A stretch of DNA of 14,371 bases, from assembly GCA_937988865.1 (NCBI GenBank), contig CALKHV010000070.1, positions 1-14,371 on the forward strand. Direction: 5' to 3'. The translations under genes were made by a program, and so were the position numbers. Shown here in pieces: positions 6,633 through 14,130 of this stretch (the first letter of the stretch is position 1; each line of letters starts with the position of its first letter). The DNA comes from an uncultured Propionibacteriaceae bacterium (lineage in GTDB: Bacteria; Actinomycetota; Actinomycetes; Propionibacteriales; Propionibacteriaceae). The notes under the pieces were generated by a model that was given only the letters and a program-made list of their open reading frames with translations, did not search any database and had not been told where the DNA came from.

Positions 6633-7430
6633 TCAGACCGACTTGGCCTTGCGCGACTCGTTCCAGAAGTACGACACCATCACGAACGCGATCAGGCCCA
6701 TCGCCACGTAGCTCGAGACCTTGGCGTACTGCTTGAGGGCGGCGACGGCCGGCTCACCGATCGCGTAACCCAGGCCGATGTAGAAGGCCAGCCACGCGGC
6801 GGACGCCAGGGCGTCCAGCATCATGAATCGACGGAGGCTCATCCCCGACGCCCCGGCGAGCACGAAGATCACCTGCATCAACGGCAGAGGGATCGGGATG
6901 TAGGCCACGAAGATTCCCAACGCCCCCCATCGGTTCGCCCACCGCTCGGCACGGTCGTAGTTGCGCTTCGTGCGCGCGGAGCGGCCCGACCAGACCTCGA
7001 TGATCCCGCGTCCCCACAGCTTGCCGGCCCACCAGAAGATCCAGTCGAACTTGATGCTCATCACGATGCCCGCGAAGTAGGCCAGGAACCACCACCAGGG
7101 GGCGTCGCCGACGCGGTGCATCGCCCCCACTGCGGCCGCCCCGCTGCGGCTGCCCGTCAGGGCCACCAGAAGAGTGGGATCGAGGCCCAGCAGCCAGGCA
7201 CGCAGTGGCAGCATGACCAACCCGAAGACACCCATGAAACCCATCCAGCTCATGCATGCGATGTCGGCGCGGGTGGGCTTGTGCTTCCACGGCATGCCGT
7301 CGTTGTCCCACCACTCCTTTTCCGCGGCGGGAGGGGCGGGCGCTGAAGCATCCGGTATTGGATCGGCGTTCGGCGTTGCCGGGAAGGGGTACGTCCCGGG
7401 CTCAGGTGCCTCGTCAGCTCGATCACTCAC
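6633..7430 (-). CDS. DedA/VTT-family-like membrane protein
   Basis: A 265-residue integral membrane protein. A proline- and acid-rich cytosolic N-terminus (residues 1-55) is followed by a first hydrophobic segment and a DedA (SNARE-associated, PF09335)-like core. DedA proteins are flippases or proton-coupled transporters of membrane lipids and related substrates. The core shows the re-entrant pattern IFVAYIPIPLPLMQVIFVLA, then the AGASGMSLRRF and FYIGLGYAIG segments, as in DedA. The arginines of the usual GRFxPxxR motif are absent, so mechanism may differ. The GTG start overlaps the SulP gene's TGA (GTGA), indicating translational coupling. It ends exactly against the methyltransferase stop. 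Confidence 0.72.
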   Translation of the reverse strand: MSDRADEAPEPGTYPFPATPNADPIPDASAPAPPAAEKEWWDNDGMPWKHKPTRADIACMSWMGFMGVFGLVMLPLRAWLLGLDPTLLVALTGSRSGAAAVGAMHRVGDAPWWWFLAYFAGIVMSIKFDWIFWWAGKLWGRGIIEVWSGRSARTKRNYDRAERWANRWGALGIFVAYIPIPLPLMQVIFVLAGASGMSLRRFMMLDALASAAWLAFYIGLGYAIGEPAVAALKQYAKVSSYVAMGLIAFVMVSYFWNESRKAKSV

Positions 7431-9214
7431 CCACGAAGCCTACCCCGCCTGCGCTGACGCACCTCGTCCCCGAGTGCCGCAGCAGCCAGTCGTGCGTCCA
7501 CGATCGTGGACGCACGCCGGATCGCATCGGACAGTTCCCGCTCCGACTGACCGGGGGTGATGGCGTGCATGATCGTCGCCGTGCGCGCCTGCGCCTCGGT
7601 CAGGCCCTGCACGATGACCTGGATGCCGCGGCGTCCGAGGATCTTCACGACGTCCCTCAGGCCCTCGGCCCCGGACGCGTCCAGGACGGTCATCCGGTGG
7701 CAGCGCAGGATCACGACGTCCACGTCCTCGACAGAGACCACCTCTTCGACGAACCTGCGTGCGTCCAGGTAGAAGAGCGCGCCGTCCAGTCGGTAGATGG
7801 CGATCCGGTCTCGCAGATACTCCTGCTCGGGAGTGAAATCGATGAGTCCCTCGTGGGTGTCTGCGGGCAGGTGCTGGCGCCAGGCCACCGAATTGTTGGC
7901 CATGTGACGCAGGCTCAGCACTGCGGCCATGCCCATGCCGAGCAGGACCGCGGCCACCAGATCGAGGAGGACCGTGCAGCCCAGGGTGAGCAGGAACACG
8001 TTGCGGTCGGCGCGCGTGGTACGGGTGATCGTCCTGGCGAGGCCGAGGTTGACCATCCTGACTGCGGTCATCACCAGCACCCCGCCCAAGGCGGCCATGG
8101 GGATCAACGCCACGACCGGCCCCAGGAAGCGCATCACCACCAGCAGGACGATGGCGTGCACGACGGCCGCCATCCGCGTCCGGGCACCGGACCTGACGTT
8201 CACGGCTGTGCGCGCGATGGCACCCGTGGCGGGGAGCCCACCGAACACGGCGGACGCCAGGTTCGCGAGCCCCTGGCCCACGAGTTCGCGGTTCGGGTTC
8301 GACTTCGACAGGTCGGGTCGCATGCCGTCGGCGACCCGTGCAGACAGCAAGGACTCCAGCGCGGCGAGGGCGGCGACCGCCAGCGCGGACGGCGCGAGAT
8401 TGCGCATGATTGCGAGATCGAGCGCCGGGAGCACGGGACTCGGAAGGCTCGTCGGAAGGGCGCCGATGCGTCCTGTGGTGAGGTTCGCCAGCTCGACGAG
8501 CAGCGTCGCGACGATGATCGAGACCAGCGAGATCGGGACGCTTCGCGCGAACCGCTGCCCGAGCAGGTGCAGCACGACGACGATGGCGGTCACCGCCAGA
8601 GGCACGACGGCGGCGTCCCAGTGGGTGTGCACGACGGTCTGGTAGGCCGCGACGAGCGACGACTCGGAGGTTCCCTTGGGTGAGCCCAGCACGAGCGGCA
8701 ACTGCTGGAGGAAGATGATCACCCCGATACCCATGGTGAAGCCCTCCACGACCGGCCACGGAATGATGTCGACCGCCCGACCCACTCCCGCCAGGCCCAT
8801 GACCAGCACGATCAGGCCGGCCATCAGGGCGAGCAGGGGCACCTGCCCCACGCCGTACTGGGCGATCACGGGCAGCAGGACCACGGTCATCGCACCCGTC
8901 GGCCCGGACACCTGCAGGTGGCTGCCGCCGAAGACAGCCGCAACGAGGCCCGCGACCACAGCGGTCACGAGACCGGCCGTCGCGCCCATCCCGGACGCGA
9001 CGCCGAAGCCCAGCGCCAGCGGGAGCGCGACGATCCCGACCGTCAGTCCGGCGATCAGGTCCTTGCCCCAGGATCTCGGCAGGTCCCGATAGTCCGAAGG
9101 AGTGGGCCACAACGCGGCAAGCCCCACCACGTGGCCACCCACCGCTCCGCGGGCGTGGGCGATCTTCTCCGCCGTGGTGTGCTGTCGCGGTTGGACCCTG
9201 TGGTCGTGCGGCAC
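7427..9214 (-). CDS. SulP-family inorganic anion transporter with C-terminal STAS domain
   Basis: A 595-residue SulP (SLC26-type) transporter, probably moving sulfate, bicarbonate or another small anion across the cytoplasmic membrane. After a hydrophilic N-terminus of about 50 residues, the transport core begins with DLIAGLTVGIVALPLALGFG. It carries the family segment SNPNRELVGQGLANLASAVF and the following FGGLPATGAIARTAVN. A cytosolic STAS domain spans about residues 470-560, with VTVLDASGAEGL-like features (MTVLDASGAEGL). The ion cannot be decided from sequence. The GTG at 9214 has only a distant AAGGA; an internal GTG near 9130 is an alternative. It lies 76 bases after kbl on the same strand and is coupled to the DedA-like gene. 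Confidence 0.88.
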   Translation of the reverse strand: MPHDHRVQPRQHTTAEKIAHARGAVGGHVVGLAALWPTPSDYRDLPRSWGKDLIAGLTVGIVALPLALGFGVASGMGATAGLVTAVVAGLVAAVFGGSHLQVSGPTGAMTVVLLPVIAQYGVGQVPLLALMAGLIVLVMGLAGVGRAVDIIPWPVVEGFTMGIGVIIFLQQLPLVLGSPKGTSESSLVAAYQTVVHTHWDAAVVPLAVTAIVVVLHLLGQRFARSVPISLVSIIVATLLVELANLTTGRIGALPTSLPSPVLPALDLAIMRNLAPSALAVAALAALESLLSARVADGMRPDLSKSNPNRELVGQGLANLASAVFGGLPATGAIARTAVNVRSGARTRMAAVVHAIVLLVVMRFLGPVVALIPMAALGGVLVMTAVRMVNLGLARTITRTTRADRNVFLLTLGCTVLLDLVAAVLLGMGMAAVLSLRHMANNSVAWRQHLPADTHEGLIDFTPEQEYLRDRIAIYRLDGALFYLDARRFVEEVVSVEDVDVVILRCHRMTVLDASGAEGLRDVVKILGRRGIQVIVQGLTEAQARTATIMHAITPGQSERELSDAIRRASTIVDARLAAAALGDEVRQRRRGRLRG

Positions 9215-9238
9215 TTCCCAGCCCGTCCTTCATGTCAC

Positions 9239-9260
9239 GGCGCGGTCCGGAGGCCCCGCC
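9239..9260 (-). terminator. Imperfect GC hairpin between kbl and the SulP gene
   Basis: GGCGCGGTCC folds back on GGCCCCGCC as 4 plus 4 pairs, one of them a G-T wobble, with one C-C mismatch. It is downstream of kbl on its transcript. No T-tract follows, so it may attenuate or end tdh-kbl transcription only weakly. Confidence 0.3.
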
Positions 9261-9290
9261 TTGGTGATGTGTGCCTGCCCCTGCGTCCAC

Positions 9291-10487
9291 TCAGACCAGC
9301 ACTGCGCGGGCACGTTCGAATGCATCGACTGCCCGCTGCAGGTCAGCCCGGGTGTGGGCGGCCGACATCTGCGTCCGGATGCGCGCCTTGTCCCTCGGTA
9401 CCACCGGATAGCTGAACGCCCGGACGTAGACCCCGTCCGCGAGGATCAGGTCGGCCATCCGCGCCGCCAGCGCGGCGTCCCCGATCATGACGGGGACGAT
9501 CGGGTGGTCGCTCTCGGGGATCTCGAAACCACGCGCGGTCATCTCGGCACGGAACCACGCGGTGTTCTCGCGCAGTGTCGCGAGGAGGTCGTCGGACGAT
9601 GCCAGCAGGTCGAGCGTTGCGAGCGCTGCCCCCACGATGGCAGGCGCCACCGAATTGCTGAACAGGTAGGGACGCGACCTCTGCCGCAGCAGCTCGACGA
9701 TTTCCGTGCGGGCACAGGTGAACCCACCGGACGCCCCGCCCAGCGCCTTGCCCAGCGTCCCGGTGAGGATGTCGACCCGATCGGTGACCCCGAACCGTTC
9801 GGGCGTCCCGGCGCCGTGCTCGCCCACGAAGCCGACAGCGTGGGAGTCGTCGACCATCACGAGGGCGTCGTACTGCTCGGCCAGCGAGCAGATCTCGTCC
9901 AGCGGAGCCACGAGGCCGTCCATCGAGAACACGCCGTCGGTCGCGATGACGCGGCGGCGCGCGTCCTTCGCGGTGATGAGTTGCGCCTCAAGGTCGGCCA
10001 TGTCGCGGTTGCGGTAGCGATAGCGCGCCGCCCGTGAGAGTCGGACGCCGTCGATGATGGACGCGTGGTTGAGCTCGTCCGAGATGATGGCGTCCTGGTC
10101 GTCGAACAGCACCTCGAACAGGCCGCCGTTGGCGTCGAAGCAGGACGAATAGAGGATCGTGTCCCAGCCGTCCGCCGGCCCCCGGAGAAAACCGGTCAGA
10201 CGACGTTCAAGTTCCTGGTGCAGCGTCTGCGTCCCGCAGATGAACCGCACGGACGCCATCCCGAACCCCCAGAGGTCGAGGGTCTCCCTGGCGGCCTCGA
10301 TGAGAACCGGCGAATCAGCGAGGCCGAGGTAGTTGTTGGCGCACAGGTTGAGCACCTCGTCCTTGCCACCGACCACATCGATCCAGGCCGACTGGGCGCT
10401 GGTGAGGGCCGCCTCGTGCTTGTAGGTGCCGTCCCGCCTGATCTGGTCGAGTTCGGCCGTGAGCTGCTCGCGGATCGATCCGTACAT
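9291..10487 (-). CDS. kbl: Glycine C-acetyltransferase (2-amino-3-ketobutyrate CoA ligase)
   Basis: PLP enzyme that splits 2-amino-3-ketobutyrate, made by Tdh, with CoA into glycine and acetyl-CoA. It has 398 residues, the same length as E. coli Kbl. The PLP lysine is K247 in TGTLGKALGG, and the cofactor-binding VDDSHAVG (D213, H216) is present. The N-terminal fold marker CANNYLGLADSP is typical of the alpha-oxoamine synthase family. The ATG at 10487 follows GAGGAGG. A longer in-frame reading to 10628 would run into tdh and is rejected. Only 10 bases separate it from tdh, whose stop overlaps this ribosome site, so the genes are coupled. Confidence 0.96.
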   Translation of the reverse strand: MYGSIREQLTAELDQIRRDGTYKHEAALTSAQSAWIDVVGGKDEVLNLCANNYLGLADSPVLIEAARETLDLWGFGMASVRFICGTQTLHQELERRLTGFLRGPADGWDTILYSSCFDANGGLFEVLFDDQDAIISDELNHASIIDGVRLSRAARYRYRNRDMADLEAQLITAKDARRRVIATDGVFSMDGLVAPLDEICSLAEQYDALVMVDDSHAVGFVGEHGAGTPERFGVTDRVDILTGTLGKALGGASGGFTCARTEIVELLRQRSRPYLFSNSVAPAIVGAALATLDLLASSDDLLATLRENTAWFRAEMTARGFEIPESDHPIVPVMIGDAALAARMADLILADGVYVRAFSYPVVPRDKARIRTQMSAAHTRADLQRAVDAFERARAVLV

Positions 10488-10497
10488 GGCTTCCTCC

Positions 10498-11523
10498 TCA
10501 GTCCCAGGCCATGATGACCTTGCCGCCGTGTCCCGAACGGGCTGCGGCGAATGCGGCTTCGTGGTCGGTGTGGTCGAACCTGTCGGTGATGACGCCCGAC
10601 ACGTCGAGACCCGACTCCAGGAGCACACTCATGGCGTACCACGTCTCGAAGATCTCGCGCCCGTAGACGCCCTTGATCGTCAACATCGAGAAGACGATCT
10701 TCGAGAAATCGAGCGCGATCTCGCGACTGGGGATCCCGAGCATGGCGATGCGTCCGCCGTGGGTCATGTTGGCGATCATCTCCTGCAGTGCCGGGCCCGC
10801 GCCCGACATCTCCAGACCGACGTCGAAGCCCTCGCGCATGCTGAGCCGTCGTTGGACGTCTGCGATCCGCTCGCGACCGACGTTGATCGTGGTGCCCACC
10901 CCGAGACGGGACGCGAGCGCGAGCCGTTCGTCGGACAGGTCGGTGATGACGACGTGGCGCGCCCCGGCGTGATTGGCGACCAGCGCGGCCATGATGCCGA
11001 TCGGCCCGGCGCCCGAGACCAGCACATCCTCACCCAGGCACGAGAACTGCAGTGCCGTGTGGACGGCATTCCCGAAGGGGTCGAAGATCGCGGCGACATC
11101 GACGGGCACGGGCGTCCGGTGGACCCAGACGTTGGACGCCGGCATCACGATGTACTCGGCGAACGCTCCGTCGACCTGGACGCCGATGCCCCGGGTCTTG
11201 ATGCAGAGGTGCCGCTTGCCGGCGAGGCACGCGCGGCAGCGTCCACAGACGAAGTGACCTTCGGCCGACACGAACATGCCGACCTCGAGGTCGTCCACGG
11301 CCGAGCCGATCCCGACGATGTCTCCGCAGAATTCATGGCCGACGATCAGCGGCGCGGTGATGTTCGCCTGCGCCCAGCCGTCCCAGGAGTCGATGTGCAG
11401 GTCTGTGCCACAGATGCCGGTGCGGCGGACCTTGATGAGCACCTCGTTCGGACCGGGAACGGGGGTGGGAACCTCGGTCAATTCGAGGCCCGGACCTGCG
11501 TGGGTCTTGACGAGCGCCTTCAC
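10498..11523 (-). CDS. tdh: L-threonine 3-dehydrogenase
   Basis: Zinc- and NAD-dependent oxidation of L-threonine to 2-amino-3-ketobutyrate, the first step toward glycine and acetyl-CoA. It has 341 residues, as in E. coli. The catalytic zinc site is C38, H63 and E64 (GICGTDLH, GHEFCGDI). The structural zinc site is C93, C96, C99 and C107. NAD binds at GAGPIGIMAALVA. The GTG at 11523 has AGGAGGAG upstream; in-frame extension to 11643 would read through the promoter and the palindromic repeat and is rejected. First gene of tdh-kbl, with a probable -10 at 11543-11548 and the repeat at 11601-11642 further upstream. Confidence 0.96.
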   Translation of the reverse strand: MKALVKTHAGPGLELTEVPTPVPGPNEVLIKVRRTGICGTDLHIDSWDGWAQANITAPLIVGHEFCGDIVGIGSAVDDLEVGMFVSAEGHFVCGRCRACLAGKRHLCIKTRGIGVQVDGAFAEYIVMPASNVWVHRTPVPVDVAAIFDPFGNAVHTALQFSCLGEDVLVSGAGPIGIMAALVANHAGARHVVITDLSDERLALASRLGVGTTINVGRERIADVQRRLSMREGFDVGLEMSGAGPALQEMIANMTHGGRIAMLGIPSREIALDFSKIVFSMLTIKGVYGREIFETWYAMSVLLESGLDVSGVITDRFDHTDHEAAFAAARSGHGGKVIMAWD

Positions 11524-11542
11524 GTGATCTCCTCCTGAGCCG

Positions 11543-11548
11543 ATGCTA
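11543..11548 (-). promoter_or_regulatory. Probable -10 box of tdh-kbl
   Basis: TAGCAT on the minus strand fits TAnnnT and would start transcription near 11536, just ahead of the AGGAGGAG ribosome site. The -35 position falls in a GC hairpin and shows no TTGACA-like hexamer. Confidence 0.4.
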
Positions 11549-11559
11549 TCGCCCTGCCT

Positions 11560-11596
11560 CCGGCGGTGAGGGGGCCCGCCTCGGCCCCACTGCCGG
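11560..11596 (-). terminator. Strong imperfect hairpin between the nuclease gene and tdh
   Basis: GGGGCC (11571-11576) pairs with GGCCCC (11583-11588) around CGCCTC. Flanking CCGGC (11560-11564) and GCCGG (11592-11596) extend the stem with bulges. It lies downstream of the minus-strand nuclease gene and just before the tdh -10, so it may end that transcript. No T-tract. Confidence 0.35.
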
Positions 11597-11600
11597 ATGA

Positions 11601-11642
11601 TGTGTCGACTTGTGCACCAATGACGGTGCACAAGTCGACACA
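11601..11642. repeat. 42-base perfect palindrome, copy 1
   Basis: Arms TGTGTCGACTTGTGCACC and its exact complement (18 bases each) flank the loop AATGAC. All 42 bases, plus ACCTCC just to the right, recur at 12681-12728. Each arm contains the smaller palindromes GTCGAC and GTGCAC. This copy lies 31 bases past the stop of the AbiEi/DUF559 gene and 77 bases before the tdh start. Confidence 0.95.
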
Positions 11643-11673
11643 ACCTCCACCCCTGAAGCTGGTGCCGTCCCCG

Positions 11674-12618
11674 TCAGTGAAGCCGACGACACCTGCGGCA
11701 CGCGCGCAGCGTGCCCTGCCACCCACGCACCTGAAGCGCTGCGGCTGTCTGCCCCGCGACCATGCACGGGCTGGTGGCCACCTCGCCCCAGCCGTAACGC
11801 AGTGTGAAGAGGCCCAAGCCGACTGCATGCGCGTTGTCGCGCTCGCGATCACGCTGCCGCCGCGAGCCGCCGTGGAACTCGGCCCCGTCCAGCTCGACCG
11901 CGAGTCTGAACTCTTCGTACAGGACGTCGATGACCGCCCCAATTCCCCTCACCTGCCGGAGTCCGCGTGGAAGACCGTGAGCACGCTCGACATCGACGAG
12001 GTAGCGGCGCTCCAGCGCGCTGCGCGACCCCGTTGCGGTGTCTCCGATGATCTCCAGCAGAAGGGGTCTTCGTGGCTGAGCTCGACGTTCCGTGAGCTTC
12101 TGCCGGATCCTGTCAGCGGTCGTGAGGCCCGATCCGACAGATTCCCCGATGAGTGACGACATCGCATCGATCGTCATGTCCGGGTCGCCGCAGACATCCA
12201 GCAAGGTGTCCTCCACTGACGTCCGCGCAAGGACGCGCTTCGGGTGGCGACCGATCGAGTCGGCTCGGAATCGGTAGGGATAGTCACTGCGACGACGCCC
12301 GTGTTGAAGCCAGATGTCAATGACGGGAGGTTCGTCGACCCTCATCCGCCAGAGTCGGGCTGCAGCCAAACCGCCCACCATGGCGCCGTCACCACCAAGC
12401 AGGACCCCGCCCCAGGCGAGTGCTCCAAAGGTGGGCTGTTGCAGCCCCAGGTAGTACAGGCCACGAGCGTGCCGCTGCCACCGGCCTCCACAGAGACGCT
12501 CAATCTGCCGCCTCCCGAGCCCCATCCGTGTGACCTGGTCGTGGTTCAGGTAGCCGCCCTGGCCCACTGCAAGATCTATGAGGGCCTGGGGCGGATCATG
12601 GGGCGTCAGCACTCTCAT
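11674..12618 (-). CDS. AbiEi-like winged-helix plus DUF559/Vsr-like nuclease-domain protein
   Basis: A 314-residue protein of a type common in actinobacteria. Residues about 12-60 (QGGYLNHDQVTRMGLGRRQI to ARGLYYLG) match the AbiEi-type antitoxin winged helix, a DNA-binding module. The C-terminal part (about 198-285) resembles DUF559/Vsr-like PD-(D/E)xK nucleases: D231 in AVIDVLYEEF, E242-x-D244 in LAVELDGAEFHGG, and a following R/D-rich helix. No toxin partner is adjacent, so a classical AbiE pair is absent. Local GC is lower than neighbours (36 of 60 bases at 12301-12360 against 45 of 60 at 13561-13620), suggesting acquisition. The gene is bracketed by identical 42-base palindromes. No clear Shine-Dalgarno or -10 is seen. 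Catalytic activity is inferred, not established. Confidence 0.78.
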   Translation of the reverse strand: MRVLTPHDPPQALIDLAVGQGGYLNHDQVTRMGLGRRQIERLCGGRWQRHARGLYYLGLQQPTFGALAWGGVLLGGDGAMVGGLAAARLWRMRVDEPPVIDIWLQHGRRRSDYPYRFRADSIGRHPKRVLARTSVEDTLLDVCGDPDMTIDAMSSLIGESVGSGLTTADRIRQKLTERRAQPRRPLLLEIIGDTATGSRSALERRYLVDVERAHGLPRGLRQVRGIGAVIDVLYEEFRLAVELDGAEFHGGSRRQRDRERDNAHAVGLGLFTLRYGWGEVATSPCMVAGQTAAALQVRGWQGTLRACRRCRRLH

Positions 12619-12680
12619 GTTGTGGTTGAACAGGTCCGATCCTGGTCAGCACAGCCGGAAACTGTGGACAACGTGGTGGT

Positions 12681-12722
12681 TGTGTCGACTTGTGCACCAA
12701 TGACGGTGCACAAGTCGACACA
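12681..12722. repeat. 42-base perfect palindrome, copy 2
   Basis: Identical to the copy at 11601-11642, 1080 bases away in direct orientation. Here flanking GGT and ACC extend the stem to 21 pairs (12678-12725). It sits in the divergent intergenic region, 62 bases before the nuclease gene's ATG and 22 bases before the sdaA start. Its right arm covers the -35 area of the sdaA promoter. Confidence 0.95.
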
Positions 12723-12732
12723 ACCTCCCGCC

Positions 12733-12738
12733 TATGCT
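12733..12738 (+). promoter_or_regulatory. Probable -10 box of sdaA (leaderless)
   Basis: TATGCT is followed by six bases (GAATCT) and then the GTG of sdaA, so transcription should begin at the start codon; there is no Shine-Dalgarno sequence. The -35 window (about 12710-12715) lies within the right arm of palindrome copy 2. Confidence 0.6.
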
Positions 12739-12744
12739 GAATCT

Positions 12745-14127
12745 GTGGCCGTGAGTGTGTTCGACATGTTCAAGATCGGCATCGGGCCGTCGTCATCGCA
12801 CACGGTCGGCCCGATGCGGGCGGCGTACGAGTTCGCGACTGCTCTGGTGGCACGTCCGGACGCAGGATCGATCACCCGCGTCCTGGCCGAGCTCTTCGGT
12901 TCGCTGGGCGCCACGGGTCATGGGCACGGCTCGCGTCCGGCGGTGATGCTGGGGCTGGAGGGTGAACTCCCCGAGACGGTCGACACCATCCGGGCGCCAC
13001 TGCGAGCCGCCGAGATCACCGCGAACGCGGAACTCCTGCTGGGCGGGCGGTTCCCCATCCCGTTCGACACCGACGAAGACCTCGTCCTCCACCGCAACCG
13101 GACGCTGCCCGGCCACCCCAACGGCATGATCTTCACGGCCTTCAGAGGCGACGAGGTGGTCGCGTCCACGACCTACTACTCCATCGGCGGCGGCTTCGTC
13201 CTGACCGACGACGGCTCGGGTCATCCGCGCATCGTCGAGGACACCACCCCCGTGCCGTTCCCGTTCCGGTCGGGGGACGATCTCCTGGCCCAGTGCAGCG
13301 ACCACCGCCTCACGATTCCCGAACTCATGCTCGCCAACGAGATGGCCCTCGGACGCACCGAGCCCGAGATCCGGGCCGGGCTGCACGCCATCTGGGACGT
13401 CATGGTCGGCTGCATCCACGCGGGCTGTGCGACGTCCGGGGTGCTGCCGGGCGGGTTGCGCGTCCGGCGACGGGCGCAGCGCCTCTACCGCGACCTGATC
13501 GCCCGCGACACCCACCCCACCCAGATCGCCGACCCCCTCGCGGCCGTCGACTGGCTGACCCTGTGGGCGCTGGCGGTCAACGAGGAGAACGCCGCAGGCG
13601 GACGCGTCGTCACCGCCCCCACGAACGGTGCCGCCGGGATCGTCCCGTCCGTCCTCCACTACCTCACGACCTTCCTTCCCCCGGTCGGCGACCCAGTGGT
13701 CGACTTCCTCCTGACGGCCGGTGCGGTCGGCGCCATCTATCAACAGACTGCGTCCATCTCGGGCGCCGAGGTCGGCTGCCAGGGAGAGGTCGGTGTGGCC
13801 TGTTCGATGGCCGCGGCCGGAGCCTGTCAGGTCTGGGGCGGGACGCCTCAGCAGGTCAGCAACGCCGCCGAGATCGGGCTCGAACACCATCTGGGCCTCA
13901 CCTGTGACCCGGTGGGAGGGCTCGTCCAGATCCCCTGCATCGAACGCAACGCGGTGGCCAGCGTCCAGGCCATCACCGCGGCTCGTCTCGCCCTGGCGGG
14001 TGACGGCGTCCAGCAGGTGACCCTCGACCAGGTCATCCGCACGATGATGGAGACCGGGGCCGACATGAAGGTCAAGTACAAGGAGACGGCCCGAGGCGGA
14101 CTCGCCGTCAACATCGTCGCCTGCTGA
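12745..14127 (+). CDS. sdaA: L-serine dehydratase, iron-sulfur type (single chain)
   Basis: Deaminates L-serine to pyruvate and ammonia. The 460-residue chain has the N-terminal beta domain (FDMFKIGIGPSSSHTVGPMR) fused to the C-terminal alpha domain, the type 2 form. The 4Fe-4S ligands are C345, C387 and C398, and the chain ends in C460. Each is offset by two from the Legionella enzyme's 343, 385, 396 and tail cysteine 458, so the tail-in-mouth autoinhibition known there probably applies. The GTG at 12745 is chosen because a TATGCT -10 lies six bases upstream and the family starts here. A longer in-frame ORF to 12244 runs through the palindrome and antisense to the nuclease gene. Functionally it completes threonine to glycine to serine to pyruvate with tdh-kbl. 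Confidence 0.96.
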   Translation: MAVSVFDMFKIGIGPSSSHTVGPMRAAYEFATALVARPDAGSITRVLAELFGSLGATGHGHGSRPAVMLGLEGELPETVDTIRAPLRAAEITANAELLLGGRFPIPFDTDEDLVLHRNRTLPGHPNGMIFTAFRGDEVVASTTYYSIGGGFVLTDDGSGHPRIVEDTTPVPFPFRSGDDLLAQCSDHRLTIPELMLANEMALGRTEPEIRAGLHAIWDVMVGCIHAGCATSGVLPGGLRVRRRAQRLYRDLIARDTHPTQIADPLAAVDWLTLWALAVNEENAAGGRVVTAPTNGAAGIVPSVLHYLTTFLPPVGDPVVDFLLTAGAVGAIYQQTASISGAEVGCQGEVGVACSMAAAGACQVWGGTPQQVSNAAEIGLEHHLGLTCDPVGGLVQIPCIERNAVASVQAITAARLALAGDGVQQVTLDQVIRTMMETGADMKVKYKETARGGLAVNIVAC

Positions 14128-14130
14128 TCT

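Noticed and set aside
10488..10628. In-frame N-terminal extension of kbl into tdh
   Set aside because: The ATG at 10487 has a strong ribosome site and gives the standard 398 residues; the extension has no family similarity.
11524..11643. In-frame N-terminal extension of tdh
   Set aside because: It would read across the promoter, hairpin and palindrome. The GTG at 11523 has AGGAGGAG and gives the standard 341 residues.
11674..12618. A complete AbiE toxin-antitoxin pair
   Set aside because: Only an AbiEi-like domain is present, and it is fused to a nuclease-like domain. No AbiEii nucleotidyltransferase gene lies next to it.
11601..12722. Reading the repeat-bounded unit as an ordinary insertion sequence
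   Set aside because: No transposase motif is present, and the ends are self-palindromic direct copies instead of a pair of terminal inverted repeats with a target duplication.
12244..12744. In-frame extension of the serine dehydratase ORF by 167 codons
   Set aside because: It runs antisense through the nuclease gene and through the palindrome. Family length, N-terminal motif and a -10 box six bases before 12745 all place the start there.
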